Origin: Nitrospirillum sp034427435
GTDB taxonomy: Bacteria > Pseudomonadota > Alphaproteobacteria > Azospirillales > Azospirillaceae
DNA: 64,000 nt
Assembly (NCBI RefSeq): GCF_034427435.1
Contig: NZ_JAXQNP010000002.1
Location: 2,232,001 to 2,296,000 of the forward strand
Direction: 5' to 3'
A program made the translations under genes and the position numbers. Under the pieces are notes generated by a model. The model saw nothing but the letters and a program-made list of their open reading frames with translations. It ran no database searches and was not told the DNA's origin. Below, piece after piece: positions 1-8,418 of the stretch (position 1 is the stretch's first letter; each line of letters starts with the position of its first letter).

Positions 1-183
1 GTGAACAACCGGGCGATCATCGACGCACCGCCGGGCCAGGCACCCTACGCGTATTCGGTCCTGGACTTCACCGCGCCCGAGGGACCTCACGCCTGGCTGA
101 ACCGCGGCGTCTTCGTCGGCACCGTCCACGGTCTGCCGCCGGAGCGGCACGCCGTGCTCATCCGGGTCTACAAGGTGGTGTGA
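1..183 (+). CDS. DUF3237 family protein, C-terminal part
   Basis: The reading frame is open from the left edge of the window, so the gene begins outside it and the GTG at the first base need not be the start. The visible 60 residues end in AWLNRGVFVGT and an IRVYKVV tail, which match the end of the DUF3237 beta-barrel family (typically 140-160 residues). The function of that family is unknown. The last 16 bases overlap the end of the convergent cueR gene. Family assignment from a fragment is moderately secure. Confidence 0.6.
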   Translation: MNNRAIIDAPPGQAPYAYSVLDFTAPEGPHAWLNRGVFVGTVHGLPPERHAVLIRVYKVV

Positions 184-578
184 ACGGGCGCCGTCCCGCC
201 CAGATCCTCCAGGATGGGGCAGTCCGGCCGGTCGTCGCCGGCGCAGCAATGGGCGAGATGGCGCAGGGTGTCGGCCATGGCCTGCATCTCGCGGATGCGG
301 CTGTCCAAATCCTCCAGGTGACGCTGGGCGATGGCCTTGACCTCGCGGCTGGACCGGTCGCGGTCCCGCCATAGCGACAGCAACTGGGCGATTTCCGCCA
401 TGTCGAACCCCAGGCCGCGGGCCCGCCTGACGAAGCGCAGCTCGTTCACCTCCCGGGCGTCGTATTCGCGGTAGTTGCCCTCAGACCGGCCGGACGGGCG
501 GACCAGCCCAACCTCATCGTAATAGCGGATCATCTTGACGCTGACGCCCGAGGCCTTGGCGGCTTGGCCGATATTCAT
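168..578 (-). CDS. cueR: CueR, copper-responsive MerR-family regulator
   Basis: A 136-residue MerR-type activator. The N-terminal winged helix (MNIGQAAKASGVSVKMIRYYD) is followed by the dimerisation helix and a C-terminal metal-binding loop with cysteines in CCAGDD..DCPIL at about residues 111-121, the arrangement expected for Cu(I)/Ag(I) sensing. Known CueR proteins twist an over-long promoter spacer to activate copper efflux genes. It lies 14 bp after copA on the same strand, so it is probably co-transcribed with its target, and a fitting operator lies in front of copA. Other metal-sensing MerR proteins are conceivable, but the copA partner makes CueR most likely. Confidence 0.88.
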   Translation of the reverse strand: MNIGQAAKASGVSVKMIRYYDEVGLVRPSGRSEGNYREYDAREVNELRFVRRARGLGFDMAEIAQLLSLWRDRDRSSREVKAIAQRHLEDLDSRIREMQAMADTLRHLAHCCAGDDRPDCPILEDLGGTAPVHTTL

Positions 579-592
579 TCTTCACCCCGCGT

Positions 593-3084
593 TCAGGACG
601 GACGGAAACGCCGCAGGCGCAGGGCGTTGGTCAGGACGCTGACGCTGGACAGCGCCATGGCGCCGGCCGCCACCATGGGCGACAGCAGCCAGCCGGTGAG
701 TGGATAGAACAGCCCGGCGGCCAGGGGGATCAGCACCACGTTGTAGCCGAAGGCCCAGGCCAGGTTTTGGCGGATATTGCCCAGTACGGCGCGGCTGAGG
801 CCGATGGCGGTGGCCACGCCCCGCAGGTCCCCCCGCACCAGCACCACGTCCGCCGCCTCGATGGCGATGTCGGTGCCGGCGCCCATGGCCAAGCCGACAT
901 CGGCGGTGGCCAAGGCCGGGGCGTCGTTCACACCATCGCCGGCGAAGGCGATGCGGCCGTGCCGCTGTTGCAGGTCCTTGACCGCCGCCACCTTGCCCTC
1001 CGGCAGCACCTCGGCCGACACCTCGTCGATGCCCAGCGTCCTGGCCACGGCCTCCGCCGTGCGCCGGTTGTCGCCCGTGACCATGATGACCTTGAGGCCG
1101 GCGTCGTGCAGCGTCCGCACGGCGTCCGCCGCCTCCGGCTTCACCGGGTCGGAAACCGCCAGAATGGCGGCGAGCGTGCCGTCAACGGCGGCGTAAAGCG
1201 GGCTGCGGCCCCCGGCGGCCAGCCGCCCGGCGGCCTCCGCCAGGGGGGCGACGCCCACACCCAGGCGGGTCATATAGCGGTCGGCGCCCACGGCCACGAT
1301 GCGGCCCTCCACTCGGGCTTGCGCACCGAACCCGGCCTCGGCCTGGAAGCCATCCGCCTCGGGCGGCACCAGGCCCCGTGCTCGCGCCGCCGCAACGATG
1401 GCCTGGGCAATGGGGTGTTCGGACCGCGCCTCCACCGCCGCCACCAGGCGCACCACCCCATCCTCGTCGAAGCCGTCCTCGACCCTCAGGTCCGTCAAGG
1501 TCGGCTGCCCCAGGGTCAGGGTCCCGGTCTTGTCGAAGGCGACGGCGCGCACGTCGCGCAAGCCCTGCAGGGCGTCCCCCTGGCGGAACAGGATGCCCAG
1601 TTCCGCCGCCTTGCCGGTGCCCACCATGATGGAGGTGGGCGTGGCCAGCCCCATGGCGCAGGGGCAGGCGATGATCAGCACCGCCACGGCGTTGACCAGG
1701 GCGTAGCTGAGCTGGGGCTGCGGCCCCAGGAAGTACCAGCCGGCGAAGGTCAGCAGGGCGGCCGCCATGACCGCCGGCACGAACCAGGCCGTCACCCTGT
1801 CCACCGCCGCCTGGATGGGCAGCTTGGCGCCCTGGGCCGTTTCCACCATGCGCACGATCTGGGAGAGCAGCGTGGCCGCCCCCACCTTTTCCGCCCGGAA
1901 CCGGAAGGCGCCCGTCTTGTTGACCGTGCCGCCGACGACGGGGGCGCCGGGCCCCTTCTCCACCGGCAGCGGCTCGCCGGTGATCATGCTTTCATCCACG
2001 AAGGACGACCCGTCCAGCACGGCGCCATCCACCGGCACACGGTCGCCGGGGCGCACCAGCACCACGTCCCCCACCGCCACCTGGGCGATGGGCACCTCCA
2101 CCGTCTGGCCGTCACGCTCCACCCGCGCGGTCTTCGCCTGCAAGGTCAGCAGCCGCTTGATGGCCTCTCCCGTGCGGCCCTTGGCCCTGGCCTCGAACAG
2201 GCGGCCCACCAGGATCAGGGTGACGATGACGGCCGCGGCCTCGAAATAGACGTTGTCGGTGCCGGTGGGCAGCAGGCCGGGCGCGACCAGGGGTGCCACC
2301 GTGGCCACGGTGGAATAGAGGAAGGCCGACCCCGCCCCCAGCACCACCAGCGAATTCATGTCGGGCGTGGCCCGCGCGAGGTTGGGCACGCCCTTGGCGA
2401 AAAATCGCCCGCCGGGCACCGCCAAGACGAAGGCCGCCAGCACCAGGCTGACCCAGCGCCAGGGCTGCTCCCCCACCGTGGCCGCCAGCCAGTGGTGGAC
2501 ACCCGGGATGGCGTGGCGCGCCATCTCCACCGCGAACAGGGGCAGGGTCGCCACGGCGGCCATGGCCACGGCCCGGCCCAGGGCGCTAATCTCCGCCGTG
2601 CGCGCCGCCTTCTCCCGGTCCGCCTGGCGGGTCGCCTCCTCCTGGTCCAACAGGCGGGCGTCATAGCCGATCCGGGTGACGGCGACCGTGAGGGCGGCGC
2701 TGTCGGCGCCGTCGACCAGGGACACGCTGGCCCGCTCCGTCGCCAGGTTCACGGTGGCCGACACGACGCCGGGCACCGAGCGCAGCGCCTTTTCCACCCG
2801 TGCGACGCAACTGGCGCACGTCATGCCACCGATGGCCAAGTCCACGGTATGGGTGCCCGTGTCATAACCGGCCTTGGCGATCGCCTCCACCACGGCAGGC
2901 AGCTTCCCCCCTCGGCCAACTCCACATGGGCGCGGCCGGTGGCCAGGTTCACGGCGGCCCCGGCCACGCCGGGAACGGCGGCTATGGCCTTTTCCACGCG
3001 GCGGACACAGCCAGCGCAGGTCATGCCGCCGATGGCGATATCGACGGCGCGGGGGGATGGAACGGTGGAGGCCGCATGGGACAT
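593..3084 (-). CDS. copA: CopA, Cu(I)-exporting P1B-type ATPase (apparent -1 frameshift)
   Basis: Copper efflux pump of the inner membrane. Read with one frame change at 2905-2911 it gives about 830 residues, the normal length for a CopA with two metal-binding domains. Seen in order: HMA1 with GMTCAGC (Cys23, Cys26), HMA2 with GMTCASC (Cys90, Cys93), the TGE actuator motif (MITGEP), the CPC membrane motif near residue 473, the phosphorylation motif DKTGTLT near 517, SEHP, and GDGVNDAPALA. The start ATG at 3084 has GAGGAG seven bases upstream. Without recoding, translation from 3084 stops at 2821 and yields an 87-residue protein made of HMA1 plus an unrelated tail, much like the CopZ-like chaperone made from E. 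coli copA. A GTG at 2893 could start the second frame alone. A homopolymer sequencing error is the main alternative. Confidence 0.85.
2905..2911 (-). other. Candidate -1 slippery heptamer G GGG GGA in copA
   Basis: In the frame set by the ATG at 3084, codons 58-60 read GAG GGG GGA, so the heptamer fits the X XXY YYZ form needed for tandem -1 slippage. A slip of one base back gives the next codons AAG CTG CCT GCC and enters the long CopA frame exactly. A short GCCT/AGGC pairing begins a few bases downstream, but I cannot fold the RNA to test for a pseudoknot. A missing G in the run would look the same. Confidence 0.45.
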
Positions 3085-3114
3085 TTCTGTCTCCTCAAAA
3101 CGCGATGTCAGCCA

Positions 3115-3145
3115 GTGATAGACCCTCCCATCATAGGAGGGTCAA
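3115..3145 (-). promoter_or_regulatory. CueR-type promoter of copA-cueR
   Basis: On the minus strand a -35 TTGACC (3140-3145) and a -10 TATCAC (3115-3120) are separated by 19 bp, the long spacer typical of MerR-activated promoters. Filling the spacer is a perfect inverted repeat, GACCCTCC and GGAGGGTC with a 7-bp centre (3121-3143), the classic CueR operator layout. Transcription would start about 25 bases before the copA ATG. Confidence 0.88.
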
Positions 3146-3533
3146 GGGGCCTCATCACACCCTTGATGGCATCGACCGCTTCCGTTAACCATAATTTCAG
3201 CAGGGCACCTTAAAACAATGGGCAATTATCTAAAATGTTCTATAAAATTATCTGAAATAATATGGGCCGCCGTGACAAAGCAGAGGATGTTGATTCAGGC
3301 GAACTATTCACTTCGTACGCAGCTATTGATGGACACCATCAACTTTCGACTATATTTTTGCGGAAATTTCCGTATAAAATATACCAAGGGATAGGTTTTT
3401 GGTCAGCGGCAGAGGCCGCGCCCTCAGGCCCCACATCCCGGGATTGTCCTCTGAAAGCTTATAAGACCCGGTCAGCGGCCGATGGAGATCGGCGACCAAG
3501 TCCTGCGCCGGCGTTCAACGTAAGGTACGATGA
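3146..3533. other. AT-rich intergenic region between divergent copA and EAL gene
   Basis: This stretch is markedly richer in A and T than its neighbours, especially at about 3185-3400. It holds the upstream region of the EAL-domain gene. A 91-codon frame at 3262-3537 runs through it, but its composition and lack of recognisable domains argue against a gene. No hairpin terminator or RNA gene was recognised. Confidence 0.5.
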
Positions 3534-5189
3534 ATGAAACGCACCAAGCGTTACCTTGGTTTCGCCTTCGCCAACGCCGACCTTCTGCTTGAGGTGGATG
3601 CGCAGGGAATCATTCATTTCGCGACAGGCGCCTGCCTGGCGCTGATGGGCGTGACGGATACCGACCTTCTGGAGCAGCCCCTGTCCGGGTATCTGGTCCC
3701 GGCGGACCAGGCGCTGGTGCGGCGCATCCTGGTGACCTTGGGGGAGAATGACCGCGCGCCGCCGCGGCTGATCCGCTTGCGCCACCGGGACGGCGGCACC
3801 CTGCCCTGCACCCTGGCCGCCTATCGCATGCAGGACTCCCCCCTGCTGAACATCACGCTGAGCCAGATCGGCAGTCATGAGCCGCCCCCGGCCCCCCCGG
3901 CGCCGGGCGATGTCGACCCTCAGACGCAGCTGCTGGCCCCCACCCCTTTCACCAAGGCGGCCATGAGCAGCCTCGCATCGGCGCATGACGGGGCCCTGGG
4001 AACCCTGACGCTGGTGCAAATGAACAACCTGCGGGAAATCCGCACCCATCTGACCCAGGACCAGGACCGTCAACTGATGGTCGAGATCGGCGCCGTGCTG
4101 CGGCAGTACGGCGGACCGGAGGCCGTCGCCGGGCGCCTGGCGGAAGACCGTTTCGGCGTCATGACGCCGACCGACCTGGCCGACCTCATCACCCGCGACA
4201 TCGCCCAACTGGCCCAGGACCTGGGCCTGGACCAGCCGCTGGAGGTCGACGCCCATACGATGGACGCCAAAGAGGAGGCGCTGAGCCAGGCTGACCGCGG
4301 CCGGCTGATGTTGTACGCGCTGCGCCGCTTCGCGGATGACGGCATCAAGGGCATGGAAGCGCTGTCGTCCTCATCCTCCCTGGTGGCCGAATTCGCCCGC
4401 GACGCCATGGGGCGGCTGGCCAGCCTGCGCGGCACCCTGCGGGACAGCCGCCTGGCCCTATCCTTCGAGCCCATCCATGACCTGGACAGCGGCCGGATGC
4501 ATCATTTCGAGGTGCTGTGCCGCATCAACGGGGAACGACCGGGGCCCTCCATCACCTTCGCGGAGGAAGTGGGCATCATCAATGACCTGGACATGGCCGT
4601 CTGCACCATGGCGATGCGGGAGTTGGAGGCGGCGGCGCCCGATATTTCGTTGGCGGTGAACCTGTCGGCCGCGTCGGTCTCATCCGACCTGTTCATGCAG
4701 GCGCTGCTGGCCCAGCTGTCCATGCGCCCGAAGCTGGCCGGCCGCCTGCTGTTCGAAATCACGGAAACCGGCCGCCTGGACGATCTGCCGCGCGCCCGCG
4801 CCGTCCTGAACGGCCTGCGACAACGCGGCTTTCCGGTCTGCCTGGACGATTTCGGCGCCGGCATGGCCTCCTTCACCTACGTGCGCGCGCTGGAGTTCGA
4901 CTATCTGAAGCTGGACGGTTCCTTCGTCAGCCGCATGTGTGGAAACCAGCGCGAGGAATCCATCGTGGTCAGCATGCTGGCGCTGTGCCGGGGCCTGAAG
5001 GTGGCCGCCATCGCGGAGCATGTGGAAACCGCCGAACAGGTGCTGCGCCTGCGCACCCTGGGCTGCGCCATGGGCCAGGGCTGGTTCTTCTCCAAGGGCA
5101 TGCCGCGTCCCAAGCGCCGCGACATGGATCTGACGTCCCTCAGCCGCCCCTCACGCTGGACGCCGACGGTGCACGACTACACCCGATAA
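3534..5189 (+). CDS. PAS-EAL protein, probable c-di-GMP phosphodiesterase
   Basis: A 551-residue cytoplasmic signalling protein. Residues about 10-115 look like a PAS sensor domain, 150-220 resemble a degenerate GGDEF fold with no GGDEF motif, and 310-540 form an EAL domain. Most EAL catalytic and metal-binding residues are visible: VNLS, FEITETG, CLDDFGAG, the lysine in YLKLDG, AEHVET and GQGWFF. The signature itself reads EVL instead of EAL; the glutamate is kept, so activity is plausible. No transmembrane segment is evident. An AAGG lies about 10 bases before the ATG. It is monocistronic and converges on era across a strong hairpin. Substrate hydrolysis is inferred from motifs. Confidence 0.8.
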   Translation: MKRTKRYLGFAFANADLLLEVDAQGIIHFATGACLALMGVTDTDLLEQPLSGYLVPADQALVRRILVTLGENDRAPPRLIRLRHRDGGTLPCTLAAYRMQDSPLLNITLSQIGSHEPPPAPPAPGDVDPQTQLLAPTPFTKAAMSSLASAHDGALGTLTLVQMNNLREIRTHLTQDQDRQLMVEIGAVLRQYGGPEAVAGRLAEDRFGVMTPTDLADLITRDIAQLAQDLGLDQPLEVDAHTMDAKEEALSQADRGRLMLYALRRFADDGIKGMEALSSSSSLVAEFARDAMGRLASLRGTLRDSRLALSFEPIHDLDSGRMHHFEVLCRINGERPGPSITFAEEVGIINDLDMAVCTMAMRELEAAAPDISLAVNLSAASVSSDLFMQALLAQLSMRPKLAGRLLFEITETGRLDDLPRARAVLNGLRQRGFPVCLDDFGAGMASFTYVRALEFDYLKLDGSFVSRMCGNQREESIVVSMLALCRGLKVAAIAEHVETAEQVLRLRTLGCAMGQGWFFSKGMPRPKRRDMDLTSLSRPSRWTPTVHDYTR

Positions 5190-5211
5190 CCCCCCGGAAA
5201 TCTCCGGGGGG
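5190..5211. terminator. Hairpin between EAL gene and era
   Basis: A perfect 9-bp stem CCCCCCGGA / TCCGGGGGG with a four-base loop begins at the stop codon of the EAL gene and sits 17 bp before the end of era. It has no clear T-tract on either side, so it may act as a bidirectional terminator or RNA 3'-end stabiliser. Confidence 0.65.
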
Positions 5212-5228
5212 CGCCGAGCAGCATCCTT

Positions 5229-6317
5229 TTACGCGTTGAAGTCCAGGCCCCACTGGCTGTAGCTGTCGGGCTTCTCCGCCCAATCCTCGCGCACCTTCAC
5301 GAACAGCATGACGTGGACGCGGCGGTCCAGGATCTCCTCCAGTTCCACGCGGGCGGCGGCGCCGATGGACTTGATCTTGGACCCACCCTTGCCCAGCACG
5401 ATGGCCTTCTGGTTGGGGCGCTGGACATAGACGATCTGGGAGATCTTGACGGAGCCGTCCTCGAACTCCTCCCACGCCTCGGTCTCCACCGCCACGGCAT
5501 AGGGCAGTTCCTGATGCAGTTGCAGGAACAGTTTCTCCCGCGTGATCTCGGCGGCCAGCAAGCGCTGCGGCATGTCGGACAGCTGGTCCTCCGGATACAG
5601 CCAGGGGCTTTCCGGCAGGCGGGCGGCCAGCTTGTCCAGGAAGTCCGTCAGGCCGTCGCCGGTCAGGGCGGAAATCATGAAGATGTCGGTGAACACGCCC
5701 GTCTCGTTGAAGCGGGCCGCCAGTTCCAGCAACCGCTCATAGGGGATCAGGTCGATCTTGTTCAGGATCAGGATGGCCTTGCGCTTGCTCTCCTTCAGGC
5801 GCTCGACGATGCCGTTGGTGTCGTCATCCACGCGGCGCGAGGCGTCGACCAGCACGGCCACCAAATCCGCATCCTCCGCCCCGCTCCAGGCGGCGGCGAC
5901 CATGGCGCGCTCCAGCCGCTTCTTGGGCGTGAAGATGCCGGGCAGGTCCACGAACAGGATTTGGGCGCGGCCATGCATGCCGATGCCCAGCACGCGGGAC
6001 CGGGTGGTCTGCACCTTGGGGCTGACGATGGACACCTTGCTGCCCACCGCCGCGTTCAGCAGGGTCGACTTGCCGGCGTTGGGGGCGCCCACCAGGGCGA
6101 CGAAGCCGCAGCGCATGGGGGCCAGGGGGGCGCCTTCCTCCCCATCGTCGTCCTCGAAATCGTCCTCGTCCTCGAACTCCTCGCCGTCGATCTCGTCACC
6201 GTCGATCTCATCGGCCAGGTGGTCTCCTTCGCCCGCGTGCTGATCCTCCTGCGCGGCGCCAGCCACGCTGTCCTCATCCGGGGGAAGGCCATCCTGGCCG
6301 TGTTCGACGTCGATCAT
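5229..6317 (-). CDS. era: Era, ribosome-associated GTPase
   Basis: Essential GTPase for 16S rRNA maturation and 30S assembly. The G domain shows GAPNAGKST (G1, residues 77-85), the switch threonines in QTTRS, DLPG (G3) and NKID (G4); a C-terminal KH domain carries VLGKGGSKIKSIG. With the ATG at 6317, preceded by GAGAG, the protein is 362 residues and has an extra 66-residue, strongly acidic N-terminus (many Glu and Asp in residues 10-62). An internal ATG at 6116 would give the usual 295 residues but lacks a nearby ribosome-binding site. It normally follows rnc directly; here rnc lies about 4 kb upstream beyond an accessory group. Confidence 0.93.
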   Translation of the reverse strand: MIDVEHGQDGLPPDEDSVAGAAQEDQHAGEGDHLADEIDGDEIDGEEFEDEDDFEDDDGEEGAPLAPMRCGFVALVGAPNAGKSTLLNAAVGSKVSIVSPKVQTTRSRVLGIGMHGRAQILFVDLPGIFTPKKRLERAMVAAAWSGAEDADLVAVLVDASRRVDDDTNGIVERLKESKRKAILILNKIDLIPYERLLELAARFNETGVFTDIFMISALTGDGLTDFLDKLAARLPESPWLYPEDQLSDMPQRLLAAEITREKLFLQLHQELPYAVAVETEAWEEFEDGSVKISQIVYVQRPNQKAIVLGKGGSKIKSIGAAARVELEEILDRRVHVMLFVKVREDWAEKPDSYSQWGLDFNA

Positions 6318-6564
6318 TACTCTCAAATCCTCAAAAAGAACGGCGGGCCCGAACGCCCTTGCGCCCGCCCACCGCGACAGGCCCGTTTCATGACACAGGC
6401 GGCCCTCGGGCGCCAGCGGCGGCGCGGCATCCAAGGATTGCGCGAACGCGCGCCACGCGGCATCGCCTTGGAAATTTAACAGGGGCTTAGCCTGGACGCA
6501 CGGTATAGCTCGCCCCACCGGTTTCGGCCGGTTGAGGTTGTCAGTCTATCAGGAGCCCGCTTCC

Positions 6565-7611
6565 ATGTCCCTGTCGCACCGCCCGGCCCTGCGCCATTTG
6601 GCCCTTCGCGCCCTGCTGGCCACGGCTGTCGCCCTGCCCTCCCTGGCCCTGCCGGTCTTGGCCGATGCCCGTGACCTGGATATCGAGGCGCACCGGGGCG
6701 GCCGCGCCCTGTGGCCGGAGAACACGCTACAGTCCTTCGCCCACGCCCTGTCGCTGGGCGTGACCACCTTGGAGATGGACATGAACATCACCAAGGACGG
6801 CGCCGTCATCATCTCGCACGAGCGGCACCTGAACCCGGACCTGGCCAAGGGGCCGGACGGCGCCTATGTCACCGCCCCCACTCCGTCCTTCTTCAGCCTG
6901 ACGCTGGACCAGATCAAAAAATACGACGTGGGCCAACTGCGTCCGGGCAGCGCCTATGGCAGCCACTTCCCCGACCAGCGCCCCATTCCCGGCACGCCCA
7001 TCCCCACCCTGAAGGAGGTCATCGACCTGGTGAAGCGGTCGGGCAACAAGACCGTGAAGATGAACATCGAGACCAAGATCGACCCCACCCATCCCGAGGA
7101 CAGCCCGTCGCCGGAGGTCTTCGTGGACACGGTGCTGGCCGTGCTCAAGGCGGAGAAGTTCGAGGACCGGGTGATGATCCAGTCCTTCGACTGGCGCACC
7201 CTGCAACTGGTGCAGCGGAAGGCCCCCGCCATCCCCACTGTCTACCTGACGGAGCAGGACCCGCGGGAACCGTCGGTCAGCCTGACCGCCAAGCTGCCCT
7301 GGACCGCCGGCTTCGACCCCGTGGACCACGGCGGCAGCGTGCCCAAGGCGGTGAAGGCCGCCGGCGGCAAGGTCTGGTCGCCGCTCTACACCGACATCGA
7401 CGCCAACCTGGTGGCGGAGGCGCACAGCCTGGGCCTGACCGTCATTCCCTGGACGGTGAACAAGCCGGAAGACATGGCCAAGCTGATCGACATGGGCGTG
7501 GACGGCATCATCTCCGACCAGCCGGTGCTGCTGCGCGAGGCCGCCGCCGCCAAGGGCATCGCCCTGCCCAAGGCCTTCCCGGTCGAGGCCGTGCCCGGCA
7601 AGGGGCGCTGA
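6565..7611 (+). CDS. Glycerophosphodiester phosphodiesterase, exported
   Basis: A 348-residue periplasmic enzyme predicted to hydrolyse glycerophosphodiesters to glycerol 3-phosphate and an alcohol. The ATG at 6565 follows AGGAG by nine bases and opens a signal peptide ending near LPVLADA. The GDPD domain starts with EAHRGG..PENT, continues with LEMDMNITKDG and the second catalytic histidine in ISHE, and ends with the TIM-barrel motifs VIPWTVN and GVDGIISDQP, all typical of the periplasmic GlpQ/UgpQ-type superfamily. A terminator follows. It stands alone between divergent era and the padR gene. Confidence 0.88.
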   Translation: MSLSHRPALRHLALRALLATAVALPSLALPVLADARDLDIEAHRGGRALWPENTLQSFAHALSLGVTTLEMDMNITKDGAVIISHERHLNPDLAKGPDGAYVTAPTPSFFSLTLDQIKKYDVGQLRPGSAYGSHFPDQRPIPGTPIPTLKEVIDLVKRSGNKTVKMNIETKIDPTHPEDSPSPEVFVDTVLAVLKAEKFEDRVMIQSFDWRTLQLVQRKAPAIPTVYLTEQDPREPSVSLTAKLPWTAGFDPVDHGGSVPKAVKAAGGKVWSPLYTDIDANLVAEAHSLGLTVIPWTVNKPEDMAKLIDMGVDGIISDQPVLLREAAAAKGIALPKAFPVEAVPGKGR

Positions 7612-7661
7612 GTTCGCCGCGCCCTTCAACGGTCCACTTGCCAACCCTTGCACTTGCCCTG

Positions 7662-7700
7662 ACGCCCCGGCCGGGTTTACCCGCCGGGGCGTTTTCTTTT
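7662..7700 (+). terminator. Intrinsic terminator after the GDPD gene
   Basis: The 9-bp stem ACGCCCCGG / CCGGGGCGT (7662-7670 with 7684-7692) is followed by TTTCTTTT, the form of a Rho-independent terminator, 50 bp after the stop codon of the upstream gene. Confidence 0.85.
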
Positions 7701-7733
7701 GGGGCGCCTCTTGTCATCGGTATATCGCTCGCT

Positions 7734-7747
7734 ATATCGTACGATAT
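7734..7747. promoter_or_regulatory. Palindromic operator in front of the PadR gene
   Basis: ATATCGTACGATAT is a perfect 14-bp palindrome, and a related TATATCG lies 15 bp upstream. It touches the ATG at 7746, so a bound repressor would block transcription or initiation. PadR-family regulators, including E. coli YqjI, bind AT-rich inverted repeats at their own promoter; binding here is inferred. Confidence 0.6.
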
Positions 7748-8414
7748 GTTTTCCGATCATGACATCGCACATCCTCCTTACCTGGCCATGGGCGGGCGCG
7801 GTGGATGGCATCCCTGGAAGCACGGGGGTGGCGGCGGCTTCTGGGGCGGCGGCGGGGGCAGCGTCCCCGGGGGCCGCAAGCTGTCCTCCGCCGACCTGGA
7901 ACTGCTGATCCTGGCCCTGCTGGAGCGCAAGCCCGCCCACGGCTATGAGCTGATCCGCGCGGTGGAGGAACATTCCGGCGGCTTCTACACCCCCAGCCCC
8001 GGCGTCGTTTACCCGGCGCTCACCTTCCTGGCGGAAATCGGCCACGCCACGGCGGAGCCGGACGGCAACCGCAAGCTCTACCGCATCACCGACAGCGGCC
8101 GGACCCACCTGGAGGGGCATCGCGGCACCGCCATCGGCATCCTGGAGGGCTTGCGCCGCATCGGCAGGCGTATGGAACAGGTGCGTGAGGCCTACGCCGG
8201 TGTCACGGACGCCGATCCCGAAGCGCCCGAGGATTTGCACCAGGCCCGCCACGCCCTGAAAATGGCCCTCTATGGCAAACGCGGCTGCGACGCCGCCGAG
8301 GCCCGGCGCCTGGCAGCCATCCTGCGGCGCGCCACGGTGGAAATCCTGGGCGCTGACACGCCCCCACCCGGCAGCAAGCCGGGCCCCAAAGACGACGAGA
8401 CGGAACCACGGTGA
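7746..8414 (+). CDS. PadR-family regulator with Gly/His-rich N-terminus, YqjI-like
   Basis: 222 residues. A low-complexity N-terminus rich in Gly, His and Trp (about residues 1-38) precedes a PadR winged helix (LILALLERKPAHGYELI, PSPGVVYPALTFLAE) and a helical dimerisation tail. This layout matches E. coli YqjI, a nickel-responsive repressor with a metal-binding N-terminal extension that controls the ferric reductase gene yqjH; the next gene here, 4 bp downstream, is a YqjH-like protein. The start is uncertain: no Shine-Dalgarno precedes ATG 7746, and ATG 7788 is an alternative that would remove part of the extension. Metal response is inferred from family and context. Confidence 0.82.
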   Translation: MFSDHDIAHPPYLAMGGRGGWHPWKHGGGGGFWGGGGGSVPGGRKLSSADLELLILALLERKPAHGYELIRAVEEHSGGFYTPSPGVVYPALTFLAEIGHATAEPDGNRKLYRITDSGRTHLEGHRGTAIGILEGLRRIGRRMEQVREAYAGVTDADPEAPEDLHQARHALKMALYGKRGCDAAEARRLAAILRRATVEILGADTPPPGSKPGPKDDETEPR

Positions 8415-8418
8415 CCCC

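Noticed and set aside
767..3118. Long open frame on the strand opposite copA
   Set aside because: Caused by high-GC codon bias of copA; the translation is a His/Gly/Arg-rich series without domains.
3262..3537. 91-codon frame in the AT-rich gap before the EAL gene
   Set aside because: No ribosome-binding site, mixed composition, no homology recognised.
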